From positions 1-7,066 of the forward strand of contig CAUJJY010000018.1 of assembly GCA_963205155.1 (NCBI GenBank): 7,066 bases of DNA, in the 5' to 3' direction. The notes below the pieces were generated by a model. The model was given only the letters and a program-made list of their open reading frames with translations, made no database searches and was not told where the DNA came from. Position numbers and translations under genes: made by a program. This document shows positions 1-5,576 of the stretch, piece after piece. The DNA comes from Candidatus Zixiibacteriota bacterium. Lineage in GTDB: Bacteria > Zixibacteria > MSB-5A5 > CAIYYT01. Position 1 is the stretch's first letter, and each line of letters begins with the position of its first letter.

Positions 1-7
1 TTTAGGG

Positions 8-913
8 ATGAAGAAAAAATTATCGGTCTTTATAGTGCCCGACACCGGGGAAGTAAGACAATTCTCAATATCAAGAACCGTACTGATTACCGTCATTAGT
101 GCAATCTTCACTTACGCCATTATAACCGTCTTTTTCTCATATGGCTTTTTCTCAAGCCGCATTGAGGCTCATAAAATTGACTCCTTGACCAAGGAAAACC
201 AGTTCCTGACCGCCAAGTTGGTCGATATCAGCGAGTCAATCGATTTCCTGCAAACCGAAATCGCCTCTCTGACCGAGAAGGAGAAGGCTATCCGTACCAT
301 CTTCGAACTGCCGGAAATTGACCCCCAACAGCGCGAACTGGGCATTGGCGGCCCGAATATCCTTCCGCAAGAAGAACTTGCCCCCAGCCGGTCTTTTGCC
401 TTCCAATCGGAAGCTGAAGTCGATCGCCTTGTAGCGCTCACCAATTTCGAAAAAGAACAGTTTAATAGTGTATATGAGGCCCTCCTCCAGAAGAAAACCG
501 ATCTCGACCATACCCCCTCCATTATGCCGACCGTCGGCTATCTAATGAGAGGCTACGGTATGAAGCGCGATCCGTTTACTGGCCAGGTTAAGCTCCATGC
601 CGGTCTCGATATCTCAAACTCCATCGGTACTCGCGTTGTGGCGACCGCCAACGGCGTCGTCGAAAAGGCCGAAATCATGAGTGGTCTCGGCAAGACGGTT
701 GTCATCGACCACGGTAACGGCTATAAGACCGTTTATGGTCACCTTTCCGGCTTTAAGGTCCGCCCCGGCGAAAAGGTCATCCGTGGCCAACATATCGCCC
801 TGATGGGCAATACCGGGTACTCAACCGGTCCGCATCTGCATTACGAGGTGCTCAAAAACGGCGCCTCAATCAATCCAATGCAGAATGTCATAACTTATTC
901 CAGCACCTTTTAA
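8..913 (+). CDS. Membrane-anchored M23/LytM-family peptidoglycan endopeptidase
   Basis: This 301-residue protein is a probable zinc metallopeptidase that cuts peptide cross-links of peptidoglycan on the outer face of the inner membrane. The order is a short basic cytoplasmic N-terminus, one membrane helix (about 24-48), a coiled-coil stretch (about 52-98), a linker, and an M23 domain (about 176-292). All LytM landmarks are visible: H197 and D201 in HAGLD, H235 in HGNG, H245 in YGHL, and H276/H278 in GPHLHYE. By family knowledge H197, D201 and H278 bind zinc and H245/H276 are catalytic, so it should be an active enzyme and not a degenerate EnvC-type activator. The MKKKLSVFIVP opening is typical of such proteins and supports this start, although only seven upstream bases are visible and the frame is open to the edge. 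A 304-nt gap separates it from the next gene, so no operon is evident. The exact bond cut cannot be told from sequence. Confidence 0.93.
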   Translation: MKKKLSVFIVPDTGEVRQFSISRTVLITVISAIFTYAIITVFFSYGFFSSRIEAHKIDSLTKENQFLTAKLVDISESIDFLQTEIASLTEKEKAIRTIFELPEIDPQQRELGIGGPNILPQEELAPSRSFAFQSEAEVDRLVALTNFEKEQFNSVYEALLQKKTDLDHTPSIMPTVGYLMRGYGMKRDPFTGQVKLHAGLDISNSIGTRVVATANGVVEKAEIMSGLGKTVVIDHGNGYKTVYGHLSGFKVRPGEKVIRGQHIALMGNTGYSTGPHLHYEVLKNGASINPMQNVITYSSTF

Positions 914-1113
914 TCAATTCTACAGCAGCTTTTCCGCCAAGGTCATCGTCTGCCTTGTCAAAACTCCGTGTTTTGAAGTTTAAGTCATTATTAGAGAATT
1001 GGTTATCGTGAAATTTATGGCTTTGGACTATTCCGGTGCTTTTTCCCTTGCTAATCCGACACCAGTTTGTACCTTTAAGAAAAGCACAAATAAAAACTTC
1101 AGTTCTGCGTAAG

Positions 1114-1132
1114 CAAAACTGTCTCAAAACTG
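1114..1132 (+). promoter_or_regulatory. Tandem CAAAACTG repeats, possible operator
   Basis: Two exact copies of CAAAACTG (1114-1121 and 1125-1132) start 11 bp apart, about one helical turn. The second overlaps the candidate -35 box TGGAAC by two bases. This spacing suits a regulator binding one face of the DNA, but the copies could also be chance in an A-rich stretch. The identity of any binding protein is unknown. Confidence 0.35.
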
Positions 1133-1156
1133 GAACATTCGGGCTTGAGTCGCGTT
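1131..1156 (+). promoter_or_regulatory. Candidate ECF sigma-type promoter of the sigma-factor gene
   Basis: TGGAAC (1131-1136), 16 bases, then CGTT (1153-1156) resembles the promoter class used by ECF sigma factors, in which an AAC-containing -35 is followed at 16-17 bp by a CGT-type -10. It lies about 60 bp upstream of the GTG start of an ECF-like sigma factor. Such genes are often autoregulated, so self-recognition is a reasonable inference but is untested. No good housekeeping promoter was found in the gap. Confidence 0.45.
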
Positions 1157-1217
1157 ACAACGGTATGATAGCCATTTGGGGTCTATCTTTGATACGTAAT
1201 TTGTCAGTGAGGATAAA

Positions 1218-1907
1218 GTGAGAATAAAGAAAACCACGGAAGTCATCGAAGATCAGGATGATCTCGAACTGGACGATTCAACCGAATCGCTCGACCCGGC
1301 TGATCAAAGCGAGGCCGAAACCGTCGCGCTGATCAAGCGTATCCAAACCGGCGAACAGGCCGCTTTCGGCAGCTTGATGAAAAAGTACAAGAATCAGGTA
1401 GCCGGTATAGCCTACCGCATGGTCGGAGATTACGACGAGGCCAAGGACATTTCCCAGATGGTATTCGTCAAGACGGCTCGCAATCTGGATCGTTTTGATA
1501 CAACCAAGAAATTCTCGACCTGGCTCTATCGTATCACCGTCAACGCGGCGATCGACTACATTCGCAAGCAGAAGAAACATCGCCATGAAACGATCGAGAA
1601 CTATACCGACTCAATCGAGACCCACAGCGATACGCCCGATATGAGCCTCTATCGCAAAAATATCAAGGAGTGCATCCTGCAAGCAGCCGATGCCCTCAAC
1701 GACAAGCAAAAAGCCGCGTTTGTCCTGCGCGACATCGACGGCCACGAAATCGAGGAAGTCTCCGAAATCCTCGGTATGCCGGAAGCCACCGTTCGCTGGT
1801 ACTTGCACCGCGCTCGTCTCCGTCTCCGCAAGGAACTCCTGCGCAAGTATCCGTCCTTTGTCGAGAAAATGGGCGTTGTCCTTGACGCACCAACCCGGAC
1901 CTTTTAA
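1218..1907 (+). CDS. ECF-like RNA polymerase sigma factor (sigma-70 family, RpoE-like)
   Basis: This 229-residue protein directs RNA polymerase to alternative promoters. Region 2 spans about 45-118, including the core-binding/-10 segment around DEAKDISQMVFVKTARNL (73-90) and STWLYRITVNAAIDYIRKQ (100-118). A hydrophilic linker covers about 120-147. Region 4 spans about 150-208, with its helix-turn-helix at 177-203 (EVSEILGMPEATVRWYLHRAR), where the -35 is read. There is no region 3, as in group IV factors. The start is GTG with GAGGA four bases upstream. It is somewhat longer than usual because of an acidic N-terminal extension (13 D/E in residues 1-35) and a short C-terminal tail. No anti-sigma gene follows; a terminator begins 27 nt after the stop and the next gene is unrelated. 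The upstream gap carries an ECF-like promoter, suggesting autoregulation. The ECF subgroup and the signal sensed cannot be assigned. Confidence 0.93.
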   Translation: MRIKKTTEVIEDQDDLELDDSTESLDPADQSEAETVALIKRIQTGEQAAFGSLMKKYKNQVAGIAYRMVGDYDEAKDISQMVFVKTARNLDRFDTTKKFSTWLYRITVNAAIDYIRKQKKHRHETIENYTDSIETHSDTPDMSLYRKNIKECILQAADALNDKQKAAFVLRDIDGHEIEEVSEILGMPEATVRWYLHRARLRLRKELLRKYPSFVEKMGVVLDAPTRTF

Positions 1908-1933
1908 GAACTTACTCATACAACCTCCCAAGA

Positions 1934-1974
1934 AACCCCGCGTTTGATGGAAATCAGGCGCGGGGTTGTTTTTT
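1934..1974 (+). terminator. Rho-independent terminator of the sigma-factor gene
   Basis: A perfect 9-bp stem AACCCCGCG (1934-1942) / CGCGGGGTT (1959-1967) is followed by G and six T (1969-1974). The 16-nt loop may pair further (TGAT 1945-1948 with ATCA 1953-1956). It lies 27 nt after the sigma-factor stop and ahead of the next promoter, so it separates the two transcription units. Confidence 0.92.
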
Positions 1975-1981
1975 CTTACCC

Positions 1982-2010
1982 TTGCCGAATCGCCGTCTTG
2001 TGTGTAAAAT
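1982..2010 (+). promoter_or_regulatory. Candidate sigma-70-type promoter for the TPR gene
   Basis: TTGCCG (1982-1987), a 17-bp spacer and TAAAAT (2005-2010) match the housekeeping consensus at 4/6 and 5/6 positions with ideal spacing. It sits directly behind the terminator and would start transcription near 2017, giving a leader of about 34 nt to the GTG at 2051. The TTG at 1982, which opens the longest reading frame, would lie in the -35 box and could not be the start. Confidence 0.5.
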
Positions 2011-2038
2011 GAGATGTGAAACGCCTAACGCTCGCTTC

Positions 2039-2045
2039 GGAGGGG
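2039..2045 (+). promoter_or_regulatory. Ribosome binding site that sets the GTG start at 2051
   Basis: GGAGGGG lies five bases before GTG 2051. The residues encoded after this GTG form a normal signal peptide, whereas starting at 1982 would add 23 polar residues in front of it. Confidence 0.75.
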
Positions 2046-2050
2046 AACCC

Positions 2051-3007
2051 GTGATCTCTCGCTTTCGTCCAAGTCTGAATCTGTTTCTCTTGGCAGTTGT
2101 AGTTGTCATTTCGTCAATTCAACCATCCTCCGCACAACCATCCGCAACTGCCGACAGTCTTTTCGCCCAAGCCAACGCCTACCTGCAACAGGAGAAGTGG
2201 CCCGAAGCTGCCGCCGCTTTCGAACGAGTCGTCAAAATCGACACCACCAACACGCAGGCAATTTTCCAGCTCGGCCAGGCTTATTACTTGATGAACGATT
2301 TCAAGAAAGCCGCCTCTGCCTGGGAGCGCGCCGATGCCCGCAACTACCGCCCCGCCACCACGCGCTACAATATCGCATCATCGTATGCACAACTCAACGA
2401 CAAGGAGAAAGCTTTCGTCTGGTTGGCGCAGGCGCTCGAGGCCGGCTTCAACCGCACTGATATTCTTGGCACTGACAAGGTTCTCGACACCTTGCGCAGC
2501 GATGACCGCTTCGCCAAAGTCCTCGAACTCGCTGATCAAAACGCGCGCCCCTGCGAATATGATCCGGTCTACCGCATTCTCGATTTCTGGCTCGGCGAGT
2601 GGGATGTCTACGCCAATGAAAATCAGAAAATCGGCGTCAGCTTTATCCGCAAGATGGTCAACGGCTGTGCCATCCAGGAAAATTTCGAACAGCTCGATGG
2701 CTTCGTCGGCCAGAATCTGTTCTACTTCAACAATGTTTCCGGTGAATGGAAAATGATCTGGATCACCGGCTCGGCAATATCGCTCGGCGGCGTCAAAGAA
2801 AAAATCATGACCGCTCGCGATGACTCCGGCACCGTCCGCTTTCAGGGCACACTCCCCGACAACACCGCCGGACAACTCATCCTCGATCGCTCAACCTTCG
2901 CGCCGGTGTCAAAGGACCGCGTCAACATGATCATTCAGCAGTCCCGCGATGGCGGCGACAATTGGATCACCACCTTCTCCGGCTACTACCAGCGGAAAGA
3001 GAAGTAG
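2051..3007 (+). CDS. Exported TPR protein with C-terminal 'DFWLGEW' beta-rich domain
   Basis: Read from GTG 2051 this is a 318-residue exported protein. Residues 1-28 are a signal peptide (basic start, hydrophobic LFLLAVVVVI core, cleavage probably after SSA28). Three consecutive 34-residue tetratricopeptide repeats follow at about 35-68, 69-102 and 103-136, then a helical cap with LRSDDRF (about 148-154) of the kind that often ends TPR arrays. The C-terminal part (about 174-318) begins DFWLGEWDVY (178-187) and is rich in predicted beta strands. It resembles DUF1579-like or lipocalin/nitrobindin-like barrels seen in hypothetical proteins, which is a tentative match from memory. TPRs usually hold protein partners, so an envelope scaffold or ligand-binding role is plausible, but no reaction can be assigned. 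It is probably a single-gene unit. Its TAG stop is part of the first copy of the downstream repeat. Confidence 0.85.
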   Translation: MISRFRPSLNLFLLAVVVVISSIQPSSAQPSATADSLFAQANAYLQQEKWPEAAAAFERVVKIDTTNTQAIFQLGQAYYLMNDFKKAASAWERADARNYRPATTRYNIASSYAQLNDKEKAFVWLAQALEAGFNRTDILGTDKVLDTLRSDDRFAKVLELADQNARPCEYDPVYRILDFWLGEWDVYANENQKIGVSFIRKMVNGCAIQENFEQLDGFVGQNLFYFNNVSGEWKMIWITGSAISLGGVKEKIMTARDDSGTVRFQGTLPDNTAGQLILDRSTFAPVSKDRVNMIIQQSRDGGDNWITTFSGYYQRKEK

Positions 3008-3027
3008 GACAGACATTCTTGTCTGAC
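3004..3027 (+). repeat. GACAGACA hairpin repeat, copy A
   Basis: This 24-nt unit begins GTAGGACAGACA and carries the stem GACAGACA, loop TTCT, and TGTCTGAC. One base (3026, A for T) differs from copies B, C and E, breaking the penultimate base pair. Its TAG (3005-3007) is the stop codon of the TPR gene. Confidence 0.85.
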
Positions 3028-3048
3028 ACTCCGCCTCATTCCTCGTAG

Positions 3049-3087
3049 GGGCGCAGTATACTGCGCCCAATCGCGCCAAAGGCGCGA
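3049..3087. repeat. 20-bp perfect palindrome plus GCGCC hairpin
   Basis: GGGCGCAGTATACTGCGCCC (3049-3068) is a perfect 20-bp palindrome. Two bases later TCGCGCC (3071-3077), loop AAA, GGCGCGA (3081-3087) forms a 7-bp hairpin. The same pair recurs in array 2, where the palindrome is interrupted. Confidence 0.85.
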
Positions 3088-3124
3088 CCATTCGTAGGTC
3101 AGAGCCTCGCGCCCATAAACTTTG

Positions 3125-3229
3125 GTAGGACAGACATTCTTGTCTGTCATAGCACGTCATCGGAGTAGGTTGGAACCCTCGTTCCGTAGCCGATCTGAAG
3201 TTAGAAGCATCTCCCCAGAGGGTTCCGAC
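3125..3229. repeat. 105-nt composite repeat, copy B
   Basis: The 24-nt GACAGACA hairpin (3125-3148; perfect 8-bp stem, TTCT loop) is followed by a long inverted repeat, GTTGGAACCCTC (3169-3180) against GAGGGTTCCGAC (3218-3229): 12 pairs with one G-T wobble and a 37-nt loop. Within the loop GTTCC (3181-3185) could instead pair with GGAAC (3172-3176), giving an alternative fold. Confidence 0.85.
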
Positions 3230-3250
3230 TATCGTATCTGATGTCGTTTC

Positions 3251-3271
3251 CCCTCTCCCGCAGGGAGAGGG
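3251..3271. repeat. CCCTCTCCC/GGGAGAGGG hairpin, array 1
   Basis: A perfect 9-bp stem with loop GCA. It is followed by TAGGGTGAGGGCGC, a G-rich tail typical of a repeat motif I recall from the intergenic DNA of many bacteria. There is no T-tract on either side, so it does not look like an intrinsic terminator. Confidence 0.8.
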
Positions 3272-3314
3272 TAGGGTGAGGGCGCATTGCGGGACACCGC
3301 GCTCATAAACTTTG

Positions 3315-3419
3315 GTAGGACAGACATTCTTGTCTGTCATTGCGCATCATCGAAGTAGGTTGGAACCCTCGTTCCGTAGCCGATATGAAGTTGGAAGCAT
3401 CTCCCCAGAAGGTTCCGAC
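3315..3419. repeat. 105-nt composite repeat, copy C
   Basis: This has the same length and module order as the copy 190 bp upstream, with seven differences by eye. Its GACAGACA hairpin (3315-3338) is identical to copy B. The long inverted repeat is GTTGGAACCCTC (3359-3370) against GAAGGTTCCGAC (3408-3419); the G-to-A change weakens one pair on this strand but leaves a G-T wobble on the other. Confidence 0.85.
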
Positions 3420-3446
3420 AAACTGAGCGATAACCAGAATTAAATT

Positions 3447-3558
3447 CCCCTCTTGAGAGGGGTGCCTTGAGTGCGCGAGGAACGAGCGTAATCAAGGCGG
3501 GGTGTGTTCCGCTCGTGCGCGGCAGTCGTCCACGCCTGCCGTGTCTCTGTTCCTCGCG
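3447..3558. repeat. Distinct palindromic tail of array 1
   Basis: CCCCTCTTGAGAGGGG (3447-3462) is a perfect 16-bp palindrome. It is followed by the 7-bp inverted repeat GCCTTGA (3464-3470)/TCAAGGC (3492-3498) and a longer-range 10-bp inverted repeat CGCGAGGAAC (3474-3483)/GTTCCTCGCG (3549-3558). None of these recurs in array 2. It may be the remnant of another small repeat family inserted next to the first. Confidence 0.7.
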
Positions 3559-3578
3559 AATGCCGCCCCACATCGCGA

Positions 3579-3607
3579 TTGACAACATGGAACCAAACAA
3601 CTATATT
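3579..3607 (+). promoter_or_regulatory. Strong sigma-70-type promoter of the 533-aa gene
   Basis: TTGACA (3579-3584) is a perfect -35 box. After exactly 17 bases TATATT (3602-3607) matches the -10 consensus at 5/6 positions. Transcription would begin near 3614, leaving a leader of about 29 nt. The promoter lies just outside the repeat array, so the array would not be in this transcript. Confidence 0.8.
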
Positions 3608-3642
3608 TGCTTAACACTGAATTCTTCCGCTACGGGGGTAGC

Positions 3643-5244
3643 ATGAAACGCAAAAGTTGGCAAATCCTGATCCTCAACCTCGTACTCGCTTCCGCATTCG
3701 CGTGTACCGAAAACGTCACCGAGGAAAAACACGTCGCCATCGGCAACCGCCTGACCTCGACTCCCGAAGTCCTGCGCGGTCTGACTTGGACCCGACAATT
3801 CTCCATCGAAAACGCTGCCACAGGCAAACTGTATTTGTGGCAGGTAATTTTCACAAACAAGAATCCCGAAGGCAACTTCGACATCGATTCGACTGGATTC
3901 TTTCGCTTTGCCACCGCTACAAGCGACTTCGACAACACCTTCGGATTCCGCGTAGTGTTAAGCGACGGCGCCGCAATTGTTGACAACTACGATTTTTCTA
4001 TTCGCGTCAAACCCGATTCGCCACTGTTGCTTAACATTGAAAAAACGCATCACACTCTGCAGGGAGCGTTCGAATACATCTCGATCACCAAGAAGCAGGG
4101 CAGTCAATCCTTGGGCGCTATCGAGTGTTCCGTTCTCTTCGACTCGCTGGCTCTGCAGCTGGTGGACGTTGAAAAAGGCACCGGCATATCCACCGCCGCC
4201 TGCAATTGGGATCGTTTTGACTACGAATCGACGGAACTGATTGGAAACACCACCGACCCCGTCAAGGTCCTTCGCCTCACTGCAATCGCCGATGACCCGG
4301 CAATCACCGGCACACCGACTTGTCTCACACTTCCCGACGATGCCGAAATCTTTCGCCTAAAATTCTCTGTCTCCAATGATCAAATCTACTACTGCACAAT
4401 GTTGCCGATCCGCTTTGTCTGGACCGGCTGCCAACAAAACGCCGCCTACTCGCCAACCGGCGACACGGTGTTTCTTCCCGCCGAAGTTTTTGATTATTCA
4501 TGGGACGGTAATCTCAACAATCAGTCATATCGTTTGACCGGCTTCGACTGCGATTCCAGCTACAACCATTCCCTCGGCGGCGAATGCGCCAAGTTCCTTC
4601 AGGACTGCGCGCCACCCACCGCGATTCGCAATTTGGTTTTGTGGAACGGAGGTGTCGATCTGGTTTGTGCGGATTCGATTGACGACCCAGGCGATTTTCG
4701 CGACTGCCCATGGAATATTGGCTGGGAGTATCCGAATGATTTCGGTTTAATTCACTTCTTTACGAACTATTTCCTATTTGGCGCCAGTTTGATTCACGGT
4801 GTTTCCGATTACTGCATTTCCCTGACGGATGCCAATGGCGATTCTGCCCCGCTCACAATCGCCGACATGGTATATACCTTCCGTATCGCCGTAGGGGATG
4901 CGCTCCCGTTTCCTTTGCTTAGCCCTTACCATGAAAGTGTCACATTCACCTTTGCAAATCAAACCGTCTCTTCTTCCAGCCTCGTCCCGCTCGGCGCTGT
5001 CAAGCTAACTTTCATTGCCGATTCAACCATCGTCGCCACCAACAACTCCGGACTTGTAATGTTGACAAGTTACCGAAGCGGCGCACTTCACGTTTTGTTG
5101 TGGGCCGGACTGGACGATATGACAGATCACATTGATTCCGGCACTCATAGTCTCGTCACTCTCTCCGAAAGCGCCGTCCTTGAGCGTGTCGAAGTCTCCG
5201 ACTACCGCGGCAATCTCCTCTTCGCGCGTTACGCTAAGAAATGA
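3643..5244 (+). CDS. Exported probable lipoprotein with Ig-like, cohesin-like and dockerin-like regions
   Basis: This is a 533-residue surface or periplasmic protein of unknown function. The ATG at 3643 follows a GGGGG tract at four bases; the frame opens earlier at a TTG (3607), but that overlaps the -10 box. Residues 1-20 are an export signal ending SAFA-C21, which fits the broad lipobox pattern but has A rather than L at -3. About 35-123 is an Ig/cadherin-like strand-rich region. About 128-290 starts NIEKTHHTLQG (131-141) and resembles cohesin-like domains. About 342-424 is a dockerin-like region: the first calcium loop (from G350-D351) is degenerate, while the second is good (D396, N398, D400, D408, then a helix to GDALPFP at 418-424). 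A final strand-rich part (440-533) ends without a recognisable C-terminal sorting domain. It has twelve cysteines. It is paralogous to the gene at 5714. Adhesion or assembly is a plausible role, not shown. Confidence 0.88.
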   Translation: MKRKSWQILILNLVLASAFACTENVTEEKHVAIGNRLTSTPEVLRGLTWTRQFSIENAATGKLYLWQVIFTNKNPEGNFDIDSTGFFRFATATSDFDNTFGFRVVLSDGAAIVDNYDFSIRVKPDSPLLLNIEKTHHTLQGAFEYISITKKQGSQSLGAIECSVLFDSLALQLVDVEKGTGISTAACNWDRFDYESTELIGNTTDPVKVLRLTAIADDPAITGTPTCLTLPDDAEIFRLKFSVSNDQIYYCTMLPIRFVWTGCQQNAAYSPTGDTVFLPAEVFDYSWDGNLNNQSYRLTGFDCDSSYNHSLGGECAKFLQDCAPPTAIRNLVLWNGGVDLVCADSIDDPGDFRDCPWNIGWEYPNDFGLIHFFTNYFLFGASLIHGVSDYCISLTDANGDSAPLTIADMVYTFRIAVGDALPFPLLSPYHESVTFTFANQTVSSSSLVPLGAVKLTFIADSTIVATNNSGLVMLTSYRSGALHVLLWAGLDDMTDHIDSGTHSLVTLSESAVLERVEVSDYRGNLLFARYAKK

Positions 5245-5283
5245 CAATTCCCACAACCAATCGTCGCGCCGGCCCCGCCGTAG

Positions 5284-5345
5284 GGGTGCAGCATGTCGAA
5301 GATCCCGCCTTTGCGGGGCTGCGCCCAATCGCGCCAACGGCGCGA
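5284..5345. repeat. Interrupted GGGTGCAG palindrome with inserted hairpin
   Basis: GGGTGCAGC (5284-5292) pairs with GCTGCGCCC (5318-5326) through one wobble. Between them sits a small hairpin, CCCGC (5304-5308), loop CTTT, GCGGG (5313-5317). The neighbouring TCGCGCC (5329-5335)/GGCGCGA (5339-5345) hairpin matches array 1 except for one loop base. Array 1 has the uninterrupted 20-bp palindrome instead. Confidence 0.8.
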
Positions 5346-5383
5346 TAATTCGTTAGTGAGGTGCCCCACGTCCATGAACCTTG

Positions 5384-5487
5384 GAAGGACAGACATTCCT
5401 GTCTGTCACTGCACATCATCGAAGTAGGTTGGAACCCTCGTCACGAAGTTGAATGGCATTGGGAGCATCTCCCCAGAGGGTTCCGAC
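5384..5487. repeat. Composite repeat, copy D
   Basis: The GACAGACA hairpin (5384-5407) differs from the common form at two bases (A5385 for T, C5400 for T in the loop), and the stem is intact. The inverted repeat GTTGGAACCCTC (5428-5439)/GAGGGTTCCGAC (5476-5487) is fully kept although the loop between is largely rewritten. Keeping stems while loops change suggests the fold is what persists. Confidence 0.8.
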
Positions 5488-5510
5488 AATCGCCCTGCAC
5501 TCACGTTTCA

Positions 5511-5529
5511 CCTCTCCCTCTGGGAGAGG
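5511..5529. repeat. CCTCTCCC/GGGAGAGG hairpin, array 2
   Basis: An 8-bp perfect stem with loop TCT, the counterpart of the hairpin at 3251-3271. It is followed by the related tail GGCGTGAGGGCGCAT. No T-tract follows. Confidence 0.75.
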
Positions 5530-5576
5530 GGCAGGCGTGAGGGCGCATCGCGGTGCACCCTTCCCCATGAACTCCG

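Larger units (their letters stand above)
914..1217. other. Gene-free gap with regulatory signals for the sigma gene
   Basis: No convincing gene is present; short open frames here lack a ribosome binding site and protein-like composition. Visible structure includes an AT-rich inverted repeat at 958-976 (TCAAAAC, 5-nt loop, GTTTTGA), which could be a weak end signal for the peptidase gene but has no T-tract. An 8-bp inverted repeat GTGCTTTT/AAAAGCAC lies at 1036-1043 and 1080-1087. The right end holds the candidate ECF-type promoter and its direct repeats, listed separately. Confidence 0.6.
3004..3560. repeat. Composite palindromic repeat array 1
   Basis: The whole space between the TPR gene and the next promoter is built of short, mostly palindromic modules. 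In order they are: GACAGACA hairpin copy A (3004-3027), a GGGCGCAG palindrome with a GCGCC hairpin (3045-3108), a linker ending CATAAACTTTG (3109-3124), copy B (3125-3148), a GGAACCCTC/GAGGGTTCC inverted repeat (3169-3229), a CCCTCTCCC hairpin (3251-3271), linker (3299-3314), copy C (3315-3338), a second GGAACCCTC repeat (3359-3419), and a different tail with a 16-bp palindrome (3447-3462). The period from copy B to copy C is 190 bp; the first 105 nt of each differ at only seven positions by eye. No transposase or protein-coding gene is present. The nearest known comparison is REP/BIME-type non-autonomous repeats, but family identity is not established. Confidence 0.85.

Noticed and set aside
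958..976. Intrinsic terminator after the peptidase gene
   Set aside because: The 7-bp stem is AT-rich and lacks a T-tract, so it is only mentioned as a weak structure in the gap.
1036..1221. 61-codon + frame in the gap before the sigma gene
   Set aside because: It has no ribosome binding site, covers the candidate promoter, and has no protein-like pattern.
1982..2050. Longer TPR protein starting at TTG 1982
   Set aside because: It would place 23 polar residues before a clear signal peptide, has no ribosome binding site, and overlaps the likely -35 box; GTG 2051 has GGAGGGG at five bases.
2378..2875. 165-codon open frame on the minus strand
   Set aside because: It lies wholly inside the TPR gene, whose + strand frame has clear domains; it has no start signals or recognisable protein features.
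3251..3271. CCCTCTCCC hairpin as an intrinsic terminator
   Set aside because: No T-tract follows the stem on either strand; the sequence recurs in array 2 as part of the repeat.
2909..3340. 143-codon minus-strand open frame
   Set aside because: It runs through the repeat array and the end of the TPR gene, so its translation is repeat-derived.
3004..3560. CRISPR array
   Set aside because: Only five spaced hairpin copies occur in the window, with intervals of 121 to 193 bp inside arrays. The intervals are themselves repeated palindromes, not unique spacers, and no cas gene is visible.
3607..3642. Start of the 533-aa protein at TTG 3607
   Set aside because: The codon overlaps the -10 box (TATATT 3602-3607) and precedes the expected transcription start; ATG 3643 gives a normal export signal.
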